The notes under the pieces are model-generated. The model searched no databases, was not told where the DNA came from, and saw nothing but the letters and a program-made list of their open reading frames with translations. Positions 1 to 5,124 of a stretch of DNA of 6,279 nt are shown piece after piece (positions within the stretch are counted from its first letter, which is position 1; each line of letters begins with the position of its first letter). Source of the stretch: Alphaproteobacteria bacterium (lineage in GTDB: Bacteria; Pseudomonadota; Alphaproteobacteria; ATCC43930; CGMCC-115725); assembly GCA_019241915.1 (NCBI GenBank), contig JAFAWI010000395.1, forward strand, positions 1 through 6,279, in the 5' to 3' direction. The position numbers and the translations under genes are program-made.

Positions 1-800
1 CTCCCGCGCCGGGCCAGCGGCTCGGCGGGCTGCGCCAGTCCGCGCGGTCGCCCCGCCAGCCCCTCGGCCAGCGGGCCGAAGAGCAATCCGAGCGTCGTCC
101 ACAGGATCGCCTGTGCCCCGAGCGATGCGATGCGGAACTGCCAGAGCACGGTGGCGGGAAAGCCGTCGGGCACCTCGTTGATCGCAGGCAGCGCCAGCGC
201 GGCGACAGCCATGGCCGCGATATAGGCTGCGCCGGCGACGAGCGTGGCGTTCCAGGCGCCGAGCCGCGGCTGCAGCCGCGCACGCAGCATGCCGACAGCG
301 ATTGTCGCGGCAAGCGACAGCGCGATCATGCTGAAATACAGCGCGGTGCGCAGGCCGATCGTCTCGGCGTCGCCGACCGCGGGCGGGTTCGCCGGATATT
401 TCAGGCTCGGCACGACATAAACCGCCACCAGTCCGAGCGCGGCCAGCAGCGCTGACGTGGCGCGCGGCCCGCTATCGGCGATGCGGCCGTAGGCGAGCGC
501 GAAGGCCAGCCCGAACAGCCCGCCAAACGCCGTGCTATAGACCGCGACGCCGATAAAGAGGCCGAGGCCGGCCTGCACGGCGCGGCTGACCAGGTCGGGC
601 TCGGGCTCCGCCGCCTGCGGCACCGCGCCGTGTTGGTGGCCGCCGTGTTCATGGGCCGACGCCTTGCCAATGTCGTGCTGCGTCTCGAAAGCGATCGCCT
701 GATCGACCGAGGGCTCGCCGAGCGTTTTGAGGAAGGCAAAAGCCAGCAGCCCGGCAAGCGCGCCGACCAGCATGCCGCGCCACAACAGCGCCCCAACCAT
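1..800 (-). CDS. cbtA: CbtA family cobalt transporter subunit (C-terminus cut by window edge)
   Basis: Polytopic inner-membrane protein, predicted to be the membrane component of a CbtAB cobalt uptake system that supplies cobalamin synthesis. The frame is open from the ATG at 800 to the left edge, giving 266 residues. CbtA proteins are usually about this long, so little is probably missing. I read about six hydrophobic segments, near residues 9-26, 75-101, 116-131, 151-170, 184-206 and 228-244. Between the first two lies a His-rich stretch, HEHGGHQHG (residues 50-58, His at 50, 52, 55 and 57), a likely metal-binding loop. The start is supported by AAGG at 809-812, 8 nt upstream of the ATG, and by the first residues MVGALLWRGMLVGALAG, which resemble CbtA N-termini. 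The gene begins 17 nt after the cbtB stop, so the two are co-transcribed and share the upstream riboswitch. The family call is firm. Cobalt as substrate rests on family knowledge and the riboswitch. Confidence 0.92.
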   Translation of the reverse strand, partial: MVGALLWRGMLVGALAGLLAFAFLKTLGEPSVDQAIAFETQHDIGKASAHEHGGHQHGAVPQAAEPEPDLVSRAVQAGLGLFIGVAVYSTAFGGLFGLAFALAYGRIADSGPRATSALLAALGLVAVYVVPSLKYPANPPAVGDAETIGLRTALYFSMIALSLAATIAVGMLRARLQPRLGAWNATLVAGAAYIAAMAVAALALPAINEVPDGFPATVLWQFRIASLGAQAILWTTLGLLFGPLAEGLAGRPRGLAQPAEPLARRG

Positions 801-817
801 GTCGGGCGCCTTGTTGC

Positions 818-1027
818 CTAGTGGCAGGGGAAGCCGAGCAAATGCCGCCCGTCGTGCACGAATTCGTGCACGTACATGCCCGAGATCAACGACGTTGCCC
901 CTTCTTCGACGCCGACGAAGTACAGCGCCAGCATCAGAACGAGGCCGCCGAATACCGCCCACGGCAATATCTCGCGCAGCGGGATCGCGGCGGGGCGGAC
1001 TGTCGGGGCGAAGCTGGCAACGGTCAT
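818..1027 (-). CDS. cbtB: CbtB family cobalt transporter small subunit
   Basis: Small membrane protein of 69 residues, the usual partner of CbtA in predicted cobalt import. One hydrophobic helix spans about residues 20-39. It is followed by the family's hallmark C-terminal block HEFVHDGRHLLGFPCH, with His at 54, 58, 62 and 69 and Cys68, probably metal ligands. The length matches the family (about 60-70 residues). The start is well fixed: AGGAG at 1036-1040 lies 8 nt upstream of the ATG. It is the first gene of the transcript, 17 nt before cbtA, and its leader carries the cobalamin riboswitch. The exact biochemical role of CbtB is not established for the family; a metal-capture or accessory role is inferred from the terminal His/Cys cluster. 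Confidence 0.94.
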   Translation of the reverse strand: MTVASFAPTVRPAAIPLREILPWAVFGGLVLMLALYFVGVEEGATSLISGMYVHEFVHDGRHLLGFPCH

Positions 1028-1053
1028 GGCGCGAACTCCTGGGATAACGCGTC

Positions 1054-1158
1054 CCGGTAGAGCCTATCGCCGGCGCGGGGTCTGACTCTCGGTTCGCCGA
1101 ACCGATCACAGTGGCGCGACCGTGCCGGGTTTGCACCGGCTTCCACGTCGTGCGGCAA
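1054..1158 (-). promoter_or_regulatory. Cobalamin (B12) riboswitch, compact variant, leader of cbtBA
   Basis: Read on the minus strand, the leader shows the cobalamin aptamer landmarks in order. GTGGAA (1141-1146) matches the GGGAA element. GCCGGTGCAAACCCGGC forms a GCCGG/CCGGC stem-loop corresponding to P5. GCGCCACTGTGA matches the conserved CGCNACUGU segment. A perfect 6 bp hairpin follows (CGGTTC/GAACCG, 1090-1104), and then GAGTCAGACCC (about 1078-1088), the B12-box position. The box is the short form, AGTCAGACC, rather than AGYCAGGAGACCYGCC. Downstream, a hairpin at 1054-1073 (CCGG and TAG arms, CGA bulge) precedes the ribosome site of cbtB. No U-run follows, so control is more likely at translation, with the SD (1036-1040) masked when ligand is bound. 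A short CGCG/CGCG stem (1030-1033 with 1048-1051) could loop out that SD. The regulated genes, cobalt importers, fit. The boundaries are approximate. Confidence 0.88.
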
Positions 1159-1165
1159 TCGTGAG

Positions 1166-1195
1166 ATGATGACGCTGCGCTGTGAACCGTGTCAA
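1166..1195 (-). promoter_or_regulatory. Candidate sigma-70 promoter for cbtBA
   Basis: On the minus strand TTGACA (1190-1195) is a perfect -35 hexamer, followed after 18 bp by CATCAT (1166-1171), a 4/6 match to TATAAT. Transcription would start near 1157-1160, immediately 5' of the riboswitch aptamer, giving a leader of about 130 nt. The position fits well, but the -10 element is weak. Confidence 0.5.
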
Positions 1196-1233
1196 TGCGC
1201 CATAGCGGCCGATGCGCCAGGGTGCCGGGTTGC

Positions 1234-1240
1234 GGGAGAG
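1234..1240 (+). promoter_or_regulatory. Ribosome binding site deciding the dioxygenase start
   Basis: GGGAGAG lies 8 nt upstream of the ATG at 1249. The reading frame is open back to 1189, but that longer start has no comparable site, and its extra residues are Arg-rich and unlike the protein family. I therefore place the start at 1249. Confidence 0.75.
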
Positions 1241-1248
1241 CGACGCGC

Positions 1249-2319
1249 ATGACGAAAATCGCCCCTATCGCCGGCGCCAATGTCTGGCACGGCGGAGATC
1301 TGGCCGCTTCGGAGCGCTGGCAGCGCCGCCTGACACCGGCCCAGCGCGGCGAGATCGACGCGGCATTGGCGGCGGCGAAGCGGCGCGGCCTCGACTGGGA
1401 GGCCATGACGGCGGACGATTTTCCGCTGCCGGGGCTCGCACCGCTGTTCGAAGACATCCGCGAGGAGCTCGAAAACGGCAGCGGGCTGCTGTTGCTGCGC
1501 GGCCTCGACCCCGCCGGCTACGACCTCGCGGATTTGAAGCTGCTCTACGCCGGCTTTTGCCGCCAGCTCGGATCGCTCGTCTATTCCAATCGCGGCGGCG
1601 AGATCATGCGGGAAATCCGCGATGTCGGGCGCGATGTCGGCAAGCGCTATGGCGAGCTGCCGACCGAGGGCGGCACGGCCTTTCTGTCATCATATTCGCG
1701 CACCTTGTCGAACCAGGCGCTGCGCTACCATACCGATCGCTGCGACGTGGTGGCGCTGTTCTGCATCCGCCAGGCAATGCGCGGCGGGCTGTCAAAATTA
1801 TGCAGCTCCCCGGCCGTTCATAACGAGATGTTGCGGCGTCGCCCCGACCTGGCGGCGGCGCTGTACCAGGATGTCTGGCGCAGCCGCTTCGGCGAAGAAG
1901 ACGAGGGCGATTCGCTCGCTTACCCGCTGCCGGTGTGGGGACAGCGCGACGGCAAGTTCACCAGCCACTACTCGCGCACCTTTGTCGAGGCGGCGCAGCG
2001 CCGCGCCGAGATCCCGCGCGTGACCCCGCTGCAATGGCAGGCGCTCGACATGCTGAGCGACCTGGCCGACGAACTGGCGTTTGCGATGAGCTTTGCGCCC
2101 GGCGACATCCAGTTCGTCAACAACCATGTTATTTACCACGCGCGCACGGCATTCGAGGACGATGCGCCCACCGGGCATGACCGGCTCTTGCTGCGGTTGT
2201 GGATGGCGATGCCGAACAGCCGGGCGCTGCCGGCGGGCCATGAGGTGCTGTGGGGCAGCACCGATGCCGGCGCCCGCCGCGGCGGCATCGGCCAGACCGC
2301 GACGGGGCCGTTGCGCTAG
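1249..2319 (+). CDS. TauD/TfdA family Fe(II)/2-oxoglutarate-dependent dioxygenase
   Basis: Predicted cytosolic non-haem iron oxygenase of 356 residues, which would couple 2-oxoglutarate decarboxylation to oxidation of an unknown small molecule. The facial triad is visible: H161 and D163 in RYHTDRCD, and the distal His in NNHVIYHARTAFED, most likely H297 by position (H293 is the alternative). R312 and R316 in DRLLLRLW are placed to bind the 2-oxoglutarate carboxylate. Other recognisable blocks are LLLRGLD (about 82-88), a Gly-rich NRGGEIMREI segment, and the C-terminal AMPNSRALPAGHEVLWGS common to this subgroup. There is no signal peptide or membrane segment. The length is slightly above classical TauD (about 280) because of an N-terminal helical extension of about 75 residues. 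The gene stands alone, divergent from cbtBA and 17 bp from the convergent downstream gene. The neighbours do not suggest a substrate, and nothing supports taurine specifically. Confidence 0.9.
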   Translation: MTKIAPIAGANVWHGGDLAASERWQRRLTPAQRGEIDAALAAAKRRGLDWEAMTADDFPLPGLAPLFEDIREELENGSGLLLLRGLDPAGYDLADLKLLYAGFCRQLGSLVYSNRGGEIMREIRDVGRDVGKRYGELPTEGGTAFLSSYSRTLSNQALRYHTDRCDVVALFCIRQAMRGGLSKLCSSPAVHNEMLRRRPDLAAALYQDVWRSRFGEEDEGDSLAYPLPVWGQRDGKFTSHYSRTFVEAAQRRAEIPRVTPLQWQALDMLSDLADELAFAMSFAPGDIQFVNNHVIYHARTAFEDDAPTGHDRLLLRLWMAMPNSRALPAGHEVLWGSTDAGARRGGIGQTATGPLR

Positions 2320-2344
2320 TTTTCGCCGGCGGCGACTCAGCGCA
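2312..2344. terminator. Weak hairpin between convergent genes
   Basis: TGCGCT (2312-2317) and AGCGCA (2339-2344) are perfect inverted arms enclosing a 5 bp hairpin, TCGCC-GGC-GGCGA (2323-2335). It straddles the stop codons of the dioxygenase (plus) and the small exported protein (minus), the right place for a shared terminator. Neither strand has a U-run after the stem, so intrinsic termination is doubtful. In DNA this GC-rich such short repeats also arise by chance. Confidence 0.3.
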
Positions 2345-2639
2345 TCTGGTACGGCCAGGGGAAGCCCTCGCCCGGCGGCACGGTAAGACCGCCCTGGTAT
2401 TGCGAATTGAGCTGCTGCCCCGAAATGTCGCCCGGATTATGGATGGGATAATCGGACGACGAGCCATCGTCCATCATCCACGTCGGCGCACCGGAGGTGG
2501 CCTGATAAGGCATCGTCTGCTGCATCGGCGCCGGCCCCATCGGCTGCGCATACATCTGCGCCGAGACCGGGGCGGCGAAAGCGAGAGCCGCGGCGACCGC
2601 GGCGGTGCCCAGAAGCGTCTTCATCGGATCGTGTCCCAT
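2337..2639 (-). CDS. Small exported protein of unknown function, Met/Pro/Gln-rich
   Basis: I do not recognise this 100-residue protein. Residues 1-27 form a clear Sec signal peptide: a short polar start with Lys7, a hydrophobic Ala/Leu core, and cleavage expected after VSA (25-27). The mature part of about 73 residues has no Cys and no membrane helix. It is rich in Met (7), Gln, Pro and Gly, with a DDGSSSDYPIHNPGDISG segment in the middle and ending FPWPYQMR. It looks flexible and periplasmic or secreted. The start at 2639 is preferred because AGGA (2647-2650) sits 7 nt upstream; an internal ATG at 2624 would still leave a signal peptide. A longer in-frame version from 2792 would run back into the kinase gene and past the promoter, and is unlikely. 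An EcfG-type promoter just upstream suggests induction in the general stress response, independent of the kinase operon. Confidence 0.8.
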   Translation of the reverse strand: MGHDPMKTLLGTAAVAAALAFAAPVSAQMYAQPMGPAPMQQTMPYQATSGAPTWMMDDGSSSDYPIHNPGDISGQQLNSQYQGGLTVPPGEGFPWPYQMR

Positions 2640-2670
2640 GCTGTTGTCCTGCGTCGGACGATGCAGGTCG

Positions 2671-2696
2671 AACGTCCGCCTGATGCTCGACGTTCC
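2671..2696 (-). promoter_or_regulatory. EcfG (general stress response sigma factor) promoter
   Basis: On the minus strand GGAAC (2692-2696) is followed after exactly 17 bp by CGTT (2671-2674), the consensus of alphaproteobacterial EcfG promoters (GGAAC-N16-17-CGTT). The predicted start near 2664 leaves a leader of about 25 nt that contains the AGGA ribosome site of the small exported protein. The same bases form an inverted repeat, GAACGTC-N12-GACGTTC (2670-2695), which could also be read as an operator. The promoter reading explains it better because spacing and distance to the gene both fit. Confidence 0.72.
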
Positions 2697-2712
2697 CGCC
2701 CGGCTTACGTGA

Positions 2713-2737
2713 TTAAGGCCCGGCCGGCGCGCCTTAA
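2713..2737 (-). terminator. Hairpin overlapping the kinase stop codon
   Basis: A perfect 7 bp inverted repeat, TTAAGGC/GCCTTAA (2713-2719 and 2731-2737), surrounds a GC-rich 11 nt interior and includes the TAA stop of the hybrid kinase. It marks the end of the TonB receptor-YfiR-kinase operon. No T-run follows on the minus strand, so it may be a Rho-assisted or mRNA-protecting structure rather than a classical terminator. Confidence 0.4.
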
Positions 2738-4524
2738 CGAGCCGCGCCGGTGCTGTCGAGCATCTGGCGGATGCGCGCGGCGAGTCCGGCATAGCTGAAC
2801 GGCTTGCTGATCAGTTCGACGCCTGGATCGAGGCGGCCCTGGTGGACGATCGCATTGCGCGCGTAGCCAGTGGTGTAGAGGACCTTTAAACCGGGATGCA
2901 GCTCCACCGCCTGGTCGGCCAGCTGTCGGCCGTTCAGGTTCCCTGGCAGCCCGACATCGGTAAACAGCAAGCTGATGTCGGCGCGTCTGGCGAGGGCGGC
3001 CAGCGCCGCCGGCCCGTCGCCAGCCTCGACCACCTCATAGCCGAGCTCGCGCAACATCTCGACGACAAAGCGGCGCACATCCTCCTCGTCCTCGACAACG
3101 AGGATGACTTCGCTGCCGCCAGCCGGGTACGGGCGCTCGAGCGAGGCCTCCTCGTCCGCGGCGCCGGCCCCCGGCAGACGCGGCAGGTAGAGCTTTATTG
3201 TCGTTCCCTGGCCCAGTTCGCTGTAAATCCTGGCATGGCCGCCCGACTGCTTGATGAAGCCGTAGACTTGCGACAGGCCGAGCCCGGTGCCCTGCCCGAC
3301 ATCCTTCGTCGTGAAGAACGGGTCGAACGCCTTGCGCGCGGTCTCCGGATTCATGCCGACGCCGGTGTCGCTGACCGCGATCACGATGAACTGGCCTGGG
3401 CGAATATCTTCTTCGCCCGCGGTGTAAAGCTCGTCGAGAAACGTGTTTGCGGTCTCGATCGTCAGCTTTCCGCCGTTCGGCATCGCGTCGCGCGCGTTAA
3501 CCGCGAGGTTGAGGAGCGCGCTTTCGAGCTGGTTCGGGTCGGCCAGTGTCTGCCACAGCCGCGCCGCCAGGATCGTTTCCACCTCGACCGGCTCGCCCAG
3601 CGTGCGGTGCAGCAACTCGGACATCCCGGCGATCAGCCGATTGACATCCACGGCGCGCGGCGCCAGCGGCTGACGCCGCGAAAACGCCAGCAGCCGTGAA
3701 GTCAACACGGCGGCGCGGTCGCTGGCGCGAATCGCGGCCTTGACGCTGCGCAGAACCGCGGGCGCGTCACCCGCCCCACCCTCCTGCAGACGCCGCTCGG
3801 CATTGCCGAGATTGCCCAGCACGATCTGCAGAATGTTGTTGAAGTCGTGCGCGACGCCGCCGGTCAATTGGCCGATGGCCTCCATTTTCTGCGCCTGGCG
3901 CAGCGCCTCTTCGGCCTTTTCACGCTCGGCGATCTGCGCTTCGAGTTGCTCGTTGGCCGCCGAGACCTCGGCGTAGCTGCGCGACAGCGCCGATTGCGCG
4001 GCCCCGAGCACCGCGGTGACCAGGCCGGCCATCAGCACCAGCAACGCGATTACCGCGTAACGCTGGTAGCGGCGCGACAGCGGCTCGAAGACCGCCCGGA
4101 CATAAACCCGGCCGAGCACGGAGGCGTCCCGCGCGACCGATACCGTGATGCTGATGCGGTCGTTCGCCTGGGCGACGCCGAGCGGCGGCGCCGGGTCGGG
4201 TATTTCGAGGTCCGGCGCGCGGCGGTAGGATGCGAAGGTCAGGCCGCCGGCGTCGTAAACCGCGACCGCTTCGATCTGGGGGTTGACCCCGAGGGCGCCG
4301 ACATAAGCCTGTGCGGCGGGCCGGTCGTCGAAGGTCAGCGCGGCGACCACGGTCGAGGCGAGAATGCGCGCCTCGACCTCGACCTCGTTGCCCTTTTCGG
4401 CGCGGTACGACTTTTCGCCCGAATAGATGATCCAGACGCCGGTCACCATCAGCAGGATCGCGGTGGCCCCCGCGACAAACGGCGCCGCTTTCCATAGTCT
4501 TCCGAGTGAGGTCCGGACCGCCAT
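2734..4524 (-). CDS. Hybrid sensor histidine kinase with periplasmic CHASE8-type domain and C-terminal receiver
   Basis: Inner-membrane sensor kinase of 596 residues. Order: TM1 (about 14-35); periplasmic region 36-152 resembling CHASE8, with ASTVVAALTFDDRPAAQAYVGAL (split here as ASTVVAALTFDD, then RPAAQAYVGAL, residues 56-78) and an IEAVAVYDAGGLTFASYRR strand pair; TM2 (about 156-176); a coiled coil (about 180-215) with no recognisable HAMP domain. Then comes HisKA, with phospho-acceptor H226 in GGVAHDFNNIL. HATPase_c follows with N-box N344 (NLAVNARDAM), G1 DTGVGM (386-391), F-box FDPFF (400-404) and G2 GTGLGL (412-417). The receiver has acidic pocket D479/E480, phospho-Asp D523 (FTDVGLPG), T551/T552 and K574 (SKPF). 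All catalytic residues are present. The start at 4524 has AAGAG 6 nt upstream and lies 10 nt after the yfiR-like stop; a longer frame from 4593 would overlap that gene. No separate response regulator is in the window, so the phosphate must pass to an Hpt protein or elsewhere. Its CHASE8 domain beside a YfiR protein suggests YfiR controls it. Confidence 0.93.
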   Translation of the reverse strand: MAVRTSLGRLWKAAPFVAGATAILLMVTGVWIIYSGEKSYRAEKGNEVEVEARILASTVVAALTFDDRPAAQAYVGALGVNPQIEAVAVYDAGGLTFASYRRAPDLEIPDPAPPLGVAQANDRISITVSVARDASVLGRVYVRAVFEPLSRRYQRYAVIALLVLMAGLVTAVLGAAQSALSRSYAEVSAANEQLEAQIAEREKAEEALRQAQKMEAIGQLTGGVAHDFNNILQIVLGNLGNAERRLQEGGAGDAPAVLRSVKAAIRASDRAAVLTSRLLAFSRRQPLAPRAVDVNRLIAGMSELLHRTLGEPVEVETILAARLWQTLADPNQLESALLNLAVNARDAMPNGGKLTIETANTFLDELYTAGEEDIRPGQFIVIAVSDTGVGMNPETARKAFDPFFTTKDVGQGTGLGLSQVYGFIKQSGGHARIYSELGQGTTIKLYLPRLPGAGAADEEASLERPYPAGGSEVILVVEDEEDVRRFVVEMLRELGYEVVEAGDGPAALAALARRADISLLFTDVGLPGNLNGRQLADQAVELHPGLKVLYTTGYARNAIVHQGRLDPGVELISKPFSYAGLAARIRQMLDSTGAAR

Positions 4525-4534
4525 CTGCCGCTCT

Positions 4535-5086
4535 TTACCGTGCGCCGATGTTGACGGCGAGCGCCAGCAACTGCGAGCTGATGCGCAGCCCACCGGCCGC
4601 CGCCTCGCGCTCGTCGATCTCGAAGCGCACGTGACCGGCTTGCATGACGAAGTTGATGACGCCTTTGAGCGCAGCCGCGGCCGGCAGATCGGTCACGGTC
4701 AAGACCGGCTCGCGCCGCACCGCGATAAGTGCCGTATCGACCGATTGCTGGGAAGTGCCGCCGGCAAACAGGATGTGGCAGCCGGCGCCGTGCGCCGCCG
4801 CCGCGATGAGGCGTACCGCGATCGGATGCTGTCCCACCGCCTGTCCCGACGCCGCCTGCTCGACAACCGGGCCGAGCGCACCGCCGGCGATGCAGAGGTT
4901 GAGCGGGCTTGTCGGCGATTCGAACGCGGCTTGGGGCCATTCGACAAATGCGGCGAACCTGACGAGATAGGTCGCCTTTACCGCCAGTTCGAGCGAATTG
5001 TCCTGCGCCGGCGCGGGCGCGGCGGCGAGGCCCAGCCATAACGCCGCGAGCACCCAAGTGCCGCGGCCTCGCCGGGCGGCCGGCAT
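4535..5086 (-). CDS. YfiR family (DUF4154) periplasmic regulatory protein
   Basis: Periplasmic protein of 183 residues. Residues 1-27 are a signal peptide (Arg-rich start, hydrophobic core, cleavage after APA at 25-27). The mature protein shows the family pattern: LAVKATYLVRFAAFVEWP (34-51), LCIAGG (64-69), GCHILFAGG (102-110), VLTVTDL (128-134), KGVINFVMQAGHVRFEID (141-158) and GLRISSQLLALA (166-177). Cys65 and Cys103 occupy the two conserved cysteine positions and may form a redox-sensitive pair. The second Cys pair described in Pseudomonas YfiR is absent. In the YfiBNR system YfiR represses the cyclase YfiN by binding its CHASE8 region. Here the next gene, 10 nt downstream, is a CHASE8 histidine kinase, so that kinase is the likely target. 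The gene starts 38 nt after the TonB receptor stop. No good ribosome site precedes the ATG at 5086, but the signal peptide begins there and no better in-frame start exists upstream. Confidence 0.9.
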   Translation of the reverse strand: MPAARRGRGTWVLAALWLGLAAAPAPAQDNSLELAVKATYLVRFAAFVEWPQAAFESPTSPLNLCIAGGALGPVVEQAASGQAVGQHPIAVRLIAAAAHGAGCHILFAGGTSQQSVDTALIAVRREPVLTVTDLPAAAALKGVINFVMQAGHVRFEIDEREAAAGGLRISSQLLALAVNIGAR

Positions 5087-5124
5087 GTCAGGCGCGCGTC
5101 TGCAACGCGACGACGGGGTGCATG

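Noticed and set aside
401..796. Minus-strand open frame of 131 codons inside cbtA.
   Set aside because: It is in a different frame from cbtA, Arg/Ser-rich, and has no domain; the CbtA frame is open throughout with clear membrane helices.
1189..1248. Earlier start of the dioxygenase.
   Set aside because: The extra 20 residues are Arg/Cys/Gly-rich and unlike the family; the ATG at 1249 has a strong ribosome site. The region also overlaps the divergent -35 element.
2670..2695. Inverted repeat GAACGTC-N12-GACGTTC as a separate repressor operator.
   Set aside because: It coincides base for base with the EcfG promoter elements at the correct spacing, which explains it without a second site.
2640..2792. 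N-terminal extension of the small exported protein to 151 residues.
   Set aside because: It would overlap the kinase 3' end, start upstream of the EcfG promoter, and place the signal peptide in the middle of the protein.
2896..3699. Long open frame of 267 codons on the plus strand, opposite the kinase.
   Set aside because: It is antiparallel to a kinase whose motifs are all intact. The translation is Arg/Gln/Leu-rich with no recognisable domain, as expected from a GC-rich antisense frame.
3847..4497. Open frame of 216 codons on the plus strand, opposite the kinase sensor region.
   Set aside because: The Arg/Asp/Gln-rich composition and lack of a motif mark it as a shadow of the kinase gene.
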